A stretch of DNA of 64,000 nucleotides from NCBI RefSeq assembly GCF_048569485.1, contig NC_134355.1:558540142-558604141 (forward strand). Direction: 5' to 3'. Below, one piece after another: positions 23,998 to 36,750 of the stretch. The translations under genes were made by a program, and so were the position numbers. The notes beneath the pieces are model-generated. The model was not told where the DNA came from. It searched no databases and was given only the letters and a program-made list of their open reading frames with translations. Every line of letters starts with the position of its first letter. Position 1 is the first letter of the stretch. The stretch comes from Anomaloglossus baeobatrachus (Eukaryota > Chordata > Amphibia > Anura > Aromobatidae).

Positions 23998-24534
23998 GAG
24001 ATCTCCTCTGAGACGTCTTTCCTAAATTAAACATACCGTATCTAACTTTTTCAACCTTATTTTAATACAGGCGGCCTCCATTCCTGGTAATAATCTTGTG
24101 GCCACCTGTTAACTGACCCTTCAAGTGATTTATAGATTAGTGACAATACGATGGGATCACGAGATCTAACCCCCCTGTTATACACCCTAATTTAATGCTG
24201 TAATTGAAAGAAGGGATCTATATTGGTCACAGATAGTTAACGAAATGTGAGAAGTATATTTCTGTGCATTTGCATGGCTTGATTGTTTTTCTAAAATTGC
24301 TTCTCTTTTTTGGTGAAGTAATTTTCAGCCTTTTTTACTAGATTTTTCCCTCTTTGGTTAATTACGTATGTTTAATTGGTTTTCCTTACCGTAGGAACCG
24401 AAAATAAACAAGTGAGATGGGAAAACCGGCAATGTTAGCTATTCGCATAATAATTATGCCCACTAATATTTTCTGGACAATTACTTCCACATAAATATTC
24501 TAAAAAGTATAAACTCACTTTTAGTTTTGTGTGC
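23998..24534. other. A/T-rich DNA without recognised feature
   Basis: No terminal repeats or coding potential seen between the L2 and SINE insertions. Confidence 0.35.
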
Positions 24535-24752
24535 TTTGCATGGATTGGGGACGCTGTCCCCAGTGGGGCTTACGGTCCGGATCCCCTACCTGTATGTTTA
24601 TTGGGGTGTGGGAGGAGGCCAGAGTGCCCGGAGTAGACCCACGCAGTCACGGGGAGAACATGCAGGCTCCTTGCGGATGGTGTCCTTGGCGGGATTTGGG
24701 CCCAGGACCCCAGCGCTGCAGGGCTGCAGCTAGCCACTGAGCCACCGTGCCA
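24535..24752 (-). mobile_element. tRNA-derived SINE
   Basis: On the minus strand it starts GCACGGTGGCTCAGTGG, which holds an RNA polymerase III A-box-like TGGCTCAGTGG. A degenerate B box follows near CCTGGGCCCAAATCCCG, then the common vertebrate body with GGAGCCTGCATGTTCTCCCC. Such elements are mobilised by LINE machinery. The B box is degraded, so transcription is unlikely. No clear target duplication was seen. Confidence 0.75.
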
Positions 24753-26806
24753 TGCCATAATAGTTTCAAGAGCAGGAACAGACAGATTTGTAGATGGAGT
24801 ATTTCCGGCGTTGCAGGGCCAGCTGTTTGGGATTATTTGCAATACAAAGTGTTTATATAGTTATATATAAAAAAAAAAAAAATGCTCCTTATGCTGGGCC
24901 CGGGGGGCATGGTCCGGTAACCTAACTTTGATTGCGCCTTTCCCCCTATTTAGGTTCCAGCTAAACAAAAGGGGGGGTGGACTGGGAAATAGGAGGATGA
25001 CCAGTGGTTCGACGATGCCGGTGGGTAAAAGCCTTTAACCAACTACAGCCCCCTTCTCAAATAAGTAATCAGGCTGATTAGGTTTTTTGTGGCTTGGAAT
25101 GCCTATGGGTCAACGCAGGGTTGAAGGCAAAACAGGCATCTGGTTTCCGGGTTAGTATCGCTCACCCTATTGCAATCCTAATCTCAGGTATTTTGGTAAC
25201 TCCACCCACCAGCAGGATCAAGGCTTGGAGTTCTCAGCTAGATGGTGGGGTGTTTGGTGAAGTTAGGCCTATGATCCGGGCCCCCATTTTGCATTGACTT
25301 GACAGTTCTATGGTACGTTATGCAGCGGGTGTTGCTCCGGTGGTTGATGTGCGTGACGATTTTCCAAGCCACCCTCTAGTAATACACACCCTGCAGTATT
25401 CAGCGAATGTGCACCATTTTCGGTTGCAAGCAACCTGTTACGAGGTCGGTCTTCCCATTTTTAAATTGTGGAACGGTACTGAAGCGATGAGGGTCTTGTA
25501 GGGTATTGAAGGGTTGGATGATTATGGTAAGCGAGTGGAGCACAGCAGGCCTATTCTTTTCTAGCCGTAGATTGTTTCAAAAAAAAAAAAAAAAAAAAAA
25601 TAGGGGGGGGGTTTGGATTGTTCGCCCCATTGCAAATCTATACATTGATATTTTGGATCTTTTTTCCCTCACTCGGCGGGTGTCCCGACTGTGTCGGTTA
25701 TGTCTATTAGGCGAGCGGGTGTGATGGGACCAGTTTTTACCCACGACGACGGCCCTTCATTTTAGCGTCACGGAGTTGGTCCTTCATTTTGTGGGCTGGT
25801 TTTGGTTGGTACTGCGACGGTTCCTCGTTATTTTGGTGTTTGCAAGCCGTGGTACCCGGCACATACTCTCCCAGAGTCGGGGTGTTCCAAGGCTTCAGGG
25901 GCCAGCATACATGAGCGCAGTTTCAGTGGATTAGGTGACTACAATGGAAATGCATTATGAGGGACGTCAAGACTGAGTTGGTTTTTGAAATCGGGTTTTT
26001 CTTAGACACGTAAGAAGATTCAGAACAGCGTACAGGGCTAATGTAAAATGACATGATTGTGATTTGTTTATCTATAAAAAAAAAAAAAAAAAAAAAGTTT
26101 GTGGGTTTTGCCAGTACCACCTTGGAGAGAAGAGGTGTTCGATGGTTACGAGAATTCTCTGTTCTGACAGTGTTTTTCCTTTCAGATCCAAGTCGGCCTA
26201 GTGACTGGGTCCGAGGTTACTTCCATATATGTTGGCTGCGAGGAGAGCGGATCTTCGCCTTGGTGGTCGGTTCTTTGTTCCCGTTACAGTGGATGTAATT
26301 GGGGAGGTTGCCGGAGCTTGGCTCAGCTGTGGGTCTATCAGAGGCGATCAAGATTGCGTGAGCTCTCTTTTCTCCAACCGACTTGGTGATACACATAGGC
26401 TTCAAGTATCTGGTCCAAGGCCGTCTAGCTAGGCCTCTTACCCTTATCCGGTCAGAGAGGTACAAGTTTCCCTGTTTTAGTTCGGAGTGTTAAAACGATC
26501 CGGTCGAAGGTAACCCTCTGGCCCAAGGGGCATGGAGCTAAGGAAGAATGTGATAAGGACCTCTCCTGGCGCATGGTCGATCAGGGCCTACCCAAGTTGT
26601 GCTGTTATTAAAGTGTTTAAAAAAAAAAAAAAGTTGTTGGTCTGGCACCGCCAGCTGGAAGGCAATATTTGGCTGTCCTTAAGCTTGGATGGGTACATCC
26701 CAAATGATGATGTTATGGATATGGTGGTTGCGGAAATGCCTGGGACGGCTCAGGTATTTCAGTTTTTGGGGGGGGTCGCAGCTTGCTGGCGCTGTGCTGC
26801 TCCTTG
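24753..26806. other. Interior of split-repeat element with internal poly(A) tracts
   Basis: Frames of up to about 95 codons occur, none with a domain I recognise. Poly(A) tracts lie at about 24869-24883, 25579-25599, 26078-26096 and 26619-26631. Two of these are followed by similar words (AGTTTGTGGGTTTTGCC and AGTTGTTGGTCTGGC). Confidence 0.4.
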
Positions 26807-27066
26807 GCGGAAGGGGTAGGAAAAGTGGTGGTGAAATACCCGCGCCGGACGGCCGGATGGCGGTACATTTACCTGAACCCCGTGATGTTGGCAAGTTAAT
26901 GCCTGGTTAAAAGCTGCGACCAAATTTTATGCATAAAGATGAGAGTGGTTTTTTCCCCATGCCGCTCTCCAAAATGGAAAATTCAAATAAAAGTATTTTA
27001 ATTTATAAGAGAACGGTGTCGTGTCTTTCTAGGGGGGAAAATGGTGGTAGTTGGGTCCTGGCAGTC
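26807..27066. repeat. Split repeat B1
   Basis: Starts GCGGAAGGGGTAGG and ends GTCCTGGCAGTCT. It is nearly identical to B2. It contains AATTCAAATAAAAG, a possible polyadenylation signal, near 26982. It abuts A2 directly; that junction is what a circular intermediate would carry. Confidence 0.9.
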
Positions 27067-27271
27067 TGAGGGGCACTGCAGCCAGAAACTTGAGATGCTG
27101 CCCCCTGACTGCTGGCCCCTATGCATGTTTAAATAGAGGTCTCCCCCTAGAAAGATACTGACCTGCCGCCCCCGCCTCCTGTGGTGTGACTGGCCTAAGC
27201 CCCGCCTCCTGGATACATATCACTGTGCTGCCAAGCTTCCGGCCTCTCTGCTGCAGGACCCGGACCTGTTT
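27066..27271. repeat. Split repeat A2
   Basis: Near-identical direct copy of A1, joined on its left to B1 and separated from B2 by about 63 bases. Confidence 0.9.
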
Positions 27272-27334
27272 CCCACCCTCCCTCCCTTTTTGTTTTCCAA
27301 TTTTGATTGAGTTTACTGTGTTTAAGTCGCAGCA

Positions 27335-27595
27335 GCGGAAGGGGTAGGAAAAGTGGTGGTGAAATACCCGCGCCGGACGGCCGGATGGCGGTACATTTAC
27401 CTGAACCCCGTGATGTTGGCAAGTTAATGCCTGGTTAAAAGCTGCGACCAAATTTTATGCCAAAAGATGAGAGTGGTTTTTTCCCCATGCCGCTCTCCAA
27501 AATGGAAAATTCAAATAAAAGTATTTTAATTTATAAGAGAACGGTGTCGTGTCTTTCTAGGGGGGAAAATGGTGGTAGTTGGGTCCTGGCAGTCT
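27335..27595. repeat. Split repeat B2
   Basis: Near-identical direct copy of B1; its right edge is the junction with the Tc1 sequence. Confidence 0.9.
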
Positions 27596-27617
27596 TCTGT
27601 TTAAAGCACAGATAGCA

Positions 27618-28636
27618 TCATGAAGACCGAGGAATAAGACAGGCAGGTCAGTGATACTGTTCTGGAGAAGTTTAAAGCTGGATTTGGTTACAAAAAGATT
27701 TCCACAACTTTTAACATCGCAAGAAGCACTGTGCAAGCGATCATATTGAAATGGAAGGAGTATCATACCACTGCAAATCTACCAAGACCCGGCGGCAGTC
27801 CATCCAAACTTTCATCTCAAACAAGGAGAAGACTGATTAGAGATGCAGACAAGAGGCCCATGATCACTCTGGATGCACGACAGATCTACAGCTGAGGTGA
27901 GAGAGTCTGTCCATATGACAACAATCAGTCGTACACTGCACAAATCTGGCCTTTATGGAAAAGTGGCAACGAGAAAGCCATTACTCAAAGATATCCATAA
28001 AAAGTGTTGTTTAAAGCTTGCCACAAGCCACCTGGGAGACACACCAAACATGTGGAAGAAGGTGCTCTGGTCAGATGAAACCAAAATCAAACTTTTTGGG
28101 CACAATGACAAACAATATGTTTGGCGTAAAAGCAACACAGCTCATCACCCTGAACACACCATCCCCACTGTCAAACATGGTGGTGGCAGCATCATGGTTT
28201 GGGCCTGCTTTTTTTTTTTTTTTTAGCAGGGACAGGGAAGATGGTTAAAATTGATGAGAAGATGGAGCCAAATACAGGACCATTCTTGAAGAAAACCTGT
28301 TGGAGTCTGCAAAAGACCTGAGACTAGGTCGGAGATTTGTCTTCCAACAAGACAATGATCCAAAACAAAGCAAAATCTACAATGGAATGGTTCACAAATA
28401 TACGTATCCAGGTGTTAGAATGGCCAAATCAAAGTCCAGACCTGAATCCAATCGAGAATCTGTGGAAAGAGCTGAAAACACACAAACGCTCTCCATCCAA
28501 CCTCACTCAGCTCCAGCTATTTGCAAAGGAAGAATGGGCAAGAATTTCAGTCTCTCGATGTGCAAAACTGATAGAGACATACCCCAAGCGACTTGCAGCT
28601 GTAATCGCAGCAAAAGGCGGTGCTACAAAGTATTAA
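27618..28636 (+). pseudogene. Tc1 transposase, frameshifted
   Basis: The protein order is that of a DD34E Tc1 transposase. A paired-type helix-turn-helix N-terminus covers GFGYKKIS and STVQAIILKWKEY at about 27670-27765. Then come SRTLHKSGLYG, VLWSDETKIKLFG (first catalytic Asp, near 28073), [20 protein letters not shown] (second Asp, near 28350) and [15 protein letters not shown] (Glu, near 28450). The frame changes at least three times: after an early in-frame TAA near 27633, between about 27860 and 27900, and at a T16 tract near 28210-28225. It ends at GGATKY just before the 3' terminal repeat. In the family it cuts and reinserts the element at TA sites. All three catalytic residues are present, but in different frames. 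Confidence 0.9.
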
Positions 28637-28854
28637 CTTCAAGGGGCTGAATAATATTGTACGCCCCAATTTTCAGTTTATTATTTTTTACAAAAGTTTA
28701 AAATAAGTAATACATTTCATTCAACTTCACAATTGTGTCCACTTGTTGATTCTTCAACAGAACATTAAAATTTTTATCTTTATGTTTTGAAGTCTGAACT
28801 GTGGGAAAAGGTTGAAAAATTCAAAGGGGCCAAATACTTTCGCAAGGCACTGTA

Positions 28855-29070
28855 TGTATGCGATTTGCTGCTCCTATACATACAATGGAAGATCTGATTT
28901 TAGCATCGGAAATACAACTGCTGTCTTATCAGCACCGAAAGACCGAATGTAATATACAGTAGAGTAGAAAACTATACTTTGTGTGACATTTGGAGAACTG
29001 GACTGTATCAATTTTGTCTCCATACAGAACTTGATTTTTAAGTGTTGCAATCATGCCTTTTTATTTTAAT
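28855..29070. other. No feature recognised
   Basis: Short A/T-rich spacer between the Tc1 element and the first Helitron. Confidence 0.4.
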
Positions 29071-29234
29071 ACTAGCTGTAGTACCTGGGCGTTGCCCGGG
29101 ATAGTAACTGTCTCTCTGTCTGTGTGTCACTGTCTGTCTGTCTGTGTCTGTCTCAGACTATTTCTATCTCTGTCTGTATTTGTATCAGTCTATCGGTCTC
29201 CATCTCTGTGTCTGTCTGTCTCTATGTGGGTGTG

Positions 29235-29700
29235 TCTCTGTCTGTCTCTTTCCCCGTCTGTCTCTTTTCCGTCTGTCTTGGTCTGTCTCTTTCCAGGTCT
29301 GTCTCTTTCCAGGTCTGTCTCTTTCCCCGTCGGTCTCTTTCCCCGTCGGTCTCTTTCCCGGGCGGTCTCTTTCCAGGGCGGTCTCTTTCCAGGGCGGTCT
29401 CTTTCCAGGGCGGTCTCTTTCCAGGGCGGTCTCTTTCCAGGGCGGTCTCTTTGCCCGAATGACTCTTTCTAGGTCTGTCTCTTTGACCGGCTGTCTCTTT
29501 CACCGGCTGTCTCTTTCACCGGCTGTGTCTTTCCAGGGCTGTGTCTTTCCAGGGCTGTGTCTTTCCAGGGCTGTGTCTTTCCAGGGCTGTGTCTTTCCAG
29601 GGCTGTGTCTTTCCAGGGCTGTGTCTTTCCAGGCCTGTGTCTTTCCAGGGCTGTGTCTTTGCCCGTCTGCATCTTTCCAGGGCTGTCTCTTTCCCCGTCT
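29235..29700. repeat. 16-bp minisatellite in Helitron
   Basis: Units on the plus strand are CTCTTTCCAGGGCGGT, switching to GTCTTTCCAGGGCTGT after about 29520. They create long open frames in several phases that are not genes. Confidence 0.95.
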
Positions 29701-29957
29701 GCCTGTCTTTTTTTGTCTCTCTCTCCATCTCTCCACCGACATCATATAACCTCACGTATCAAGCTTCAACAGTTTATTTTGTTCCTATAGCAACCACCTC
29801 CATTCAGTTTAATGGCGGCAGGATTTTAGAGACTAACTGTAAAGCACGGGGTTAAATTTTTCTGTCAAAACATAGTCTATGACGCTCTCTGGGTCACATG
29901 AGGCGCCTGTGCAAAATTTCGTGATTGTAAATGCGACGGTGCAGATTCTGTTAGCGG

Positions 29958-29961
<4 letters not shown>

Positions 29962-29997
<36 letters not shown>
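29962..29997. repeat. (CA)n microsatellite
   Basis: About 17 CA dinucleotides close to the 5' end of the first Helitron. Confidence 0.95.
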
Positions 29998-30000
<3 letters not shown>

Positions 30001-30285
30001 CAGCTTTATATATTAGATTATACTTTGTGCCTTTTGTCCCCTTCCCCTCCCCCAATTCTCTGCCTCTTCTCAAAGTCAACAGAAAAGAAGTTAAAATGAA
30101 GGAAATTAATCATTCGGTACAGTAACTACATGAACACTTATGTTTTATGGCAATCTTGTTTGTTATATTTATATAGTATTTTTGTATACTTTATAGCTTG
30201 TTTTCATTCTTCCTATGTGTCCTCTCAATTAGCAAGTTGAGATCCTCTCATCTAATATATAAAGCTGAATGTGGGTATGTATGTA

Positions 30286-31917
<1,632 letters not shown>

Positions 31918-32164
31918 TATGTGTGTATGTATGTCCGGGATTGGCATCTGCACCGTCGCAGCTACAGCCACAAAATTTTGCACACTCACACTTCTGGACC
32001 CTGAGAGCGTCATAGGCTATGTTTTGAGGGGAAATTTTAACCCCGCGCTTTACAGTTATTCACCAAAAAACCTGCCTCCATTAAAGCGAATGGAACTGGG
32101 AGCCACAGTGCAGCCAGAACTTCAGAAGAATGCGCAGCCACGCCCTTAAATGGAATGTTGACGT

Positions 32165-32655
32165 GTCACAATGCAGCCAGGGAAACAGGCAGACACAGAC
32201 AGGGTAAGAAACAGACATAGACAGGGTAAGAGACAGACACACAGACATACACAGACAAAGAGACAGACTGACAGGGAAAGAGAGAGACAGGTTAAGAGAC
32301 AGACACAGATAGGTATAGAGACAGACAAAGAGAGAGACACAGGGAAACAGACAGACAGGGAAAGAGAGGTAAAGAGACAGACAGGGTAAGAGACAGACAG
32401 ACAGGTAAAGAGACAGACACAGGGAAAGAGACAGAGGGAAAGAGGAAAAGAGACAGAGCGGGAAAGAGACAGATAGGGAAAGAGACAGATAGGGAAAGAG
32501 ACAGATAGGGAAAGAGACACACAGGGACAGTGACAGAGATAAATAGACAGGGAAAGAGACAGTCAGAGACAGACAGGGAAAGAGATAGAGAAAGAGACAG
32601 AGAGATATATACAGAGGGGGAGACAGACAGAGAATGGGACAGAAACAGAGAGACA
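32165..32655. repeat. GACA / GGGAAAGAGACA minisatellite in Helitron
   Basis: Purine-rich array of AGGGAAAGAGACAGAC-like units. Relative to the Helitron ends it lies in the same orientation as the array in the first Helitron. Confidence 0.95.
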
Positions 32656-32764
32656 GTTACTATCCCGGGCAGCGGATATTGTATGCAGAATAAATTTTAG
32701 TTAATACATTCTATTTTGTTAACAACAGTTATTAACCCGGGCGAAGCCGGGTAGTACAGCTAGT

Positions 32765-33371
32765 ATAATATATATTCTGTAATGCATCAAATGGGAATTG
32801 ATCTGTGAAGTGAATGTATTGTTTCACCCATGGTATCACTGTGGCACATGTAACAAACACATCAGAGTACATTGTACATTTCTCACTGATCCACACGATG
32901 CACATCATGTATAACTTACGTTTCATCTCCACATCAATATAGATGGCGTCTTCTTAGTCTGAAGGTAAAAAGAATTCCTGGGATTTGCAGGTTTTCGCTT
33001 TCAACCATAAATGGTGGCTCACATTCTGGTTAATCCATAACCTGAAATATTGACCCAGTGTCCTGTCCCTCTCTGTGTAAACAAAATGCTAACGTCCAAA
33101 TAATGCTCGTCTGTGTGGGAGAGAACGGAGTCAAAGTATTCTGTATCCATCAAAAAGAAACTTACAGAATTACTTGGATTTCCCAAAATAGTTGTGAATA
33201 GAGAAGTAAAACGGGGCTGAGGAATATAAACCTGAATATATACCCCCAAAATACACCCATGCCCTTTACCAATCAAAATCTGACAGCTATTGTGCATAGT
33301 AGTTATACAAGGTTATTTCTACATTATTAGTTATTTGCATGCCTCTATGTAGCATTGTGTATCTGATACAT
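32765..33371. other. No feature recognised
   Basis: Mixed-composition DNA without convincing frames or terminal repeats. Confidence 0.4.
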
Positions 33372-33375
33372 GTAA

Positions 33376-33856
33376 AGGGAATCTATCAATTACATGTATC
33401 AGGTTTTTTCCACCAAATCTGTTGCAGCAGAATGTAGAGAGAGAATCTGTCACTTACTGGGATGCTTGCTGCAGTTTAGATAAAATCCCTGTTTTATCAA
33501 CAGGAGATTATCATTAGAAAACTAGTAAACCTGCTGCCAGGTTGTCAAACATATTCATAAACTCTGTATAATCCCGCCCCCAGCACTGATTGGCACATTT
33601 TTTTTTTTTTTTAACACTGTACATGGACAGAAAGCTGCCAGTCAGTGGTGGGGGCAGTTAAACATTCAGAGAACTGGTAGTCCTACAGCAGAGAAACAGT
33701 GATTGATTGTCAGAATAACAGCAAGCAGCTCAATAAGTGATTTTATCAAAACTACAGCAAGCAGCCCGGTAAGTGACAAGTCACTGGAATCAGGATCTCT
33801 GCCCCTACATCATGATGTTCTCAAATGGGAAAATAAAAACCTGGGGACAATATCCT
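33376..33856. mobile_element. TTAA-type MITE, diverged
   Basis: The left end is AGGGAATCTATCA and the right end is its diverged inverse (ACAATATCCT), flanked by GTAA and TTTA instead of clean TTAA. GTCACTTACTGGGATGCTTGC on the left and GCAAGCAGCCCGGTAAGTGAC on the right form the inner inverted pair. TTAA targets point to piggyBac or Kolobok; the choice is open. Confidence 0.6.
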
Positions 33857-33871
33857 TTTACATGTGATTAA

Positions 33872-34459
33872 AGGCCGCTTTACACGCTACAACATCGCTA
33901 GCAATTGCTAGCGATGTCGAGCGCTAATGCACCCGCCCCCATCGTACATGCGATATCGTGTGATCACTGCCGTAGCGAACATTATCGCTACGGCAGCGTC
34001 ACACTACTTACCTTCCCTGCGACGTCGCTGTGACCGGCGAACCGCCTCCTTTCTAAGGGGGCGGTTCAATCAGCGTCACAGCGACGTCACACCAGCGTCA
34101 CTGAACCGCCGCCCAATAGAAGCGGAGGGGCGGAGATGAGCGGGATGAACATCCCGCCCACTTCCTTCCTTCCTCATTGCCGGCGGCCGCAGGTAAGGTG
34201 AGGTTCCTCGTTCCTGCGGTGTCACACATAGCGATGTGTGCTGCCGCAGGAGCGACGAACTACTTCGTACACCGAGCAGCAGCGATAATAGAGAATAGGG
34301 GGATGTCACCGATGAGTGATTTTTCACGTTTTTGCGACGATTCAAAATCGCTCATAGGTGTCACACGCAACGACATCGCTAAAGCGGCCGGATGTGCGTC
34401 ACAAATTCCGTGACCCCAACGAGATCGCTTGAGCGATGTCGCAGTGTGTAAAGCGGCCT
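33872..34459. mobile_element. Harbinger-like MITE, 588 bp (family copy 2 of 3)
   Basis: The ends are AGGCCGCTTTACACGCTA and AGTGTGTAAAGCGGCCT, inverted. TAA lies at 33869-33871 and 34460-34462. The interior is shared with the copies at 20375 (opposite orientation) and 47702 (same orientation). It is non-coding. Confidence 0.85.
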
Positions 34460-34513
34460 TAAGGCCGGCTAAAGGATAACTAGACAGGCAAATTCAATAA
34501 ACGTAAGCTTTTA

Positions 34514-34833
34514 GGCTGAGTTCACACAGGGCATATTTTGCTACATTTTTGGTGTGTTTTTGAAGTCACAAAGATGCACCAAAATGCAAAGTCTATGAGA
34601 CTTCTATCTTGCTGTCCACACTGGGCATCTTTTATTGGCTGCATCTTGGCTGCGTTTTTGAAGATGACGTCAATTCTTTTTGTGTTTTTTTCCAGCGTTT
34701 TGGAGCCCTTCCAATCAAAAACGCATTGGGAAAAACGTGGTAAAAATGAGGTAGTGCATTTTATTGCGTTTTTGGTGCATTTTTCATGCACTCAAGATGC
34801 ACTGACAAAAAGATGCAGCATGTGAACATAGCT
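34514..34833. mobile_element. Harbinger-like MITE, about 320 bp, TTA duplication
   Basis: The ends are GGCTGAGTTCACAC and GTGAACATAGCT, inverted, with TTA at 34511-34513 and 34834-34836. The interior has repeated TTTTTGGTGCAT/GATGCACC words pairing with each other. It is non-coding. Confidence 0.75.
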
Positions 34834-34951
34834 TTACCCTTACGGGAACAGAAAATGCACAAAAAAATAAGAAATGTCTCATTTCTTTCTTTAATCTTAT
34901 CCTTTACTTTGATTTTATTGTATTTTGTTTTTTTTTAATTACAATTAAAAA

Positions 34952-35275
34952 AGAGAATTTTGTTTACTTACCGTAAATTCTTTTTCTTATAGTTCCGTAT
35001 TGGGAGACCCAGACCATGGGTGTTTAGCTTCTGCCTCCGGAGGACACACAAAGTACTACACTTAAAAGTGTAGCTCCTCCCTCTGAGCTTATACACTCCC
35101 TGATGAGCAGACCCAGCCAGTTTAGTGCAAAAGCTGAAGGAGAATAGCCACCCACAAGTAAAAACAGAGCAAGAGCCGGAACAACCGGAGACTCTGTCCA
35201 CGACAACAGCCGGTGATAACACGCGGAACAAGAAATTGCCAACAGGCAACAGGGAGGGAGCTGGGTCTCCCAATA
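34952..35275. repeat. DIRS left inverted terminal repeat
   Basis: Pairs with about 39960-40103 at the other end. It contains GGTAAGT on the minus strand at 34972-34966. Confidence 0.85.
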
Positions 35276-35360
35276 CGGAACTATAAGAAAAAGAATTTAC
35301 GGTAAGTAAACAAAATTCTCTTTTTCTTTATCGTTCCTATGGGAGACCCAGACCATGGGA
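35265..35360. repeat. DIRS internal complementary region
   Basis: The first 60 bases are the exact inverse of 34955-35015; the rest (TTCTTTATCGTTCC and on) matches the right terminal repeat inverted. In this family such a region joins both ends during replication. Confidence 0.85.
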
Positions 35361-35418
35361 CGTCTCAAAGCAGTCCTTGGGTGGGAAATAAACAGAAAAA
35401 CTAAGAAGTAGGCAGAAC

Positions 35419-36750
35419 CTAACTTCTCAAATGGGCGACAGCCACCTGAAGGATGCGTCTGCCCAAACTCGCATCTGCCGAAGCATGAGCATGCACTTGG
35501 CAGTGCTTTGAAAAGGTATGCAGGCTAGTCCAAGTGGCAGCCTGACAGACTTGTTGAGCCGTAGCCTGGTGCCTGAAAGCCCAAGAGGCACCGACAGCTC
35601 TGGTCGAATGTGCCTTGATCCCTGGCGGGGGAGGCACCTGAGTACACTGGTAGGCGTCCGAAATGGTCGACCTAATCCAACGGGCTAAGGTCGGCTTAGA
35701 AGCAGAGAGGCCCTTGCGCCGACCTGTGGTTAGCACAAAGAGAGAAGTGCACCGCCTAAGAGCAGCGGTGCGAGACACATAGATCCGGAGAGCACGCACC
35801 AGATCCAGAGTATGCAGCGCTTTTTCAAAGCGATGAACAGGAGCCGGACAAAAGGAAGGTAGGGTAATGTCCTGGCTAAGGTGGAAAGGAGAGACCACCT
35901 TAGGAAGAAAGTCCAGAGTCGGACGGAGAACCACCTTGTCTTGATGAAAAACCAAAAAAGGTGACTCCGAAGAGAGCGCAGCCAAATCAGAGACTCTCCT
36001 GAGGGAAGTTATGGCCACCAGAAAGGCCACTTTCTGTGAAAGACGAAACAAAGAAACCTCCCTAAGAGGCTCAAAGGGGGGTTTCTGCAAAACCGTGAGA
36101 ACCAAATTAAGGTCCCAGGGATCCAAGGGCCGCCGGTAAGGCGGAATGATGTGAGACGCGCCCTGCATGAAGGTGCGGACCTGAGCCAGCCGAGCGAGAC
36201 GCCGCTGGAACAGCACTGACAGAGCTGAGACTTGTCCCTTAAGAGAGTTCAGGGACAGTCCTAGCTGCAGACTGGACTGTAGAAAGGACAGAAGGGTCGG
36301 CAAGGAGAATGGCCAAGGAGGATGGTCGGTAGAGCGACACCAGGACAGGAAATTTCTCCAAGTCCTGTGATAGATCTTAGCGGAGGAAGACTTACGGGCC
36401 CGAGTCATAGTGGAGATGACTTCAGGAGGAATACCAGAAGCCGTCAAGATCCAGGACTCAAGAGCCACGTTGTCAATTTGAGAGCCGCAGAATTCAGGCG
36501 GAAAAACGGACCTTGCGAGAGAAGGTCTGGACGGTCCGGGAGATGCCACGGCATCTCTACGGACAGATGGAGCAGGTCTGGGTACCAAGGTCGCCTGGGC
36601 CAGTCCGGTGCAATGAGGATGACTCGACGGCCCTCCATTCTGATCTTGCGCAGGACTCTGGGCAAGAGAGCTAGAGGGGGAAACACGTAGGACAGCCGAA
36701 ACTGGGACCAGTCTTGAACCAGAGCGTCCGCGGTGAATGCCTGAGGATCG
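35419..36750 (-). pseudogene. DIRS tyrosine recombinase region (fossil)
   Basis: The open frame extends from 38271 but only its last part shows the domain: an N-terminal core-binding-like part (YHRTWRNFLSWC, LNSLKGQVSALSV), then LVAITSLRRVSDLAAL and KAHSTRAVGASWA, with the R and HxxR blocks of tyrosine recombinases. In the family it inserts circular element DNA without target duplication. Its overlap with the polymerase frame is normal for DIRS. Confidence 0.9.

Larger units (their letters stand above)
21780..27595. mobile_element. Split-direct-repeat element (Ngaro/DIRS-like layout), fossil
   Basis: Two repeat types occur in the order A1 (21780-21984), interior, B1 (26807-27066), A2 (27066-27271), short spacer, B2 (27335-27595). 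The A copies and the B copies are almost identical within each pair. This A1-B1-A2-B2 order is the hallmark of tyrosine-recombinase retrotransposons such as Ngaro. The insertion into the Tc1 element shows no target duplication, as expected for recombinase-mediated integration. I see no RT, RNase H or recombinase domain in the 4.8-kb interior, so it looks like a non-autonomous derivative. The near identity of the repeats suggests a young insertion. The strand cannot be fixed. Confidence 0.65.
21417..28852 (+). mobile_element. Tc1-like transposon, split by a 5.8-kb insertion
   Basis: The left terminal repeat starts CAGTGCCTTGCGAAAGTATT and the right one ends with the inverse; TA flanks both ends (21415-21416 and 28853-28854). 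The inverted repeats extend for about 200 bp. The element's own sequence is 21417-21776 plus 27597-28852, about 1.6 kb, which is the normal Tc1 length. The gap between is the split-direct-repeat element. The split falls upstream of the transposase start, between the GATAGTCTCAG and TCTGTTTAAAGCAC blocks that adjoin in related copies. Confidence 0.9.
29072..30017 (-). mobile_element. Non-autonomous Helitron, minus orientation
   Basis: On the minus strand the 5' end is TCTAATATATAAAGCTGA (from 30017), preceded by A. The 3' end is a CCCGGGCAACGCCCAGG hairpin followed by TACTACAGCTAG (to 29072), followed by T. TC start, hairpin plus CTAG end, and insertion between A and T without duplication are Helitron hallmarks. 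The interior is mostly a 16-bp minisatellite and a CA repeat. No Rep/helicase is present. Confidence 0.85.

Noticed and set aside
24535-24752. A tRNA gene
   Set aside because: A-box-like and B-box-like words belong to a tRNA-derived SINE; no complete cloverleaf.
29053-29855. Long overlapping frames rich in Ser, Leu, Phe and Arg on both strands
   Set aside because: They come from the 16-bp minisatellite inside the Helitron; open in several frames at once.
29962-29997. CRISPR-like or tandem array signal
   Set aside because: Simple CA microsatellite; no spacer structure anywhere in the window.
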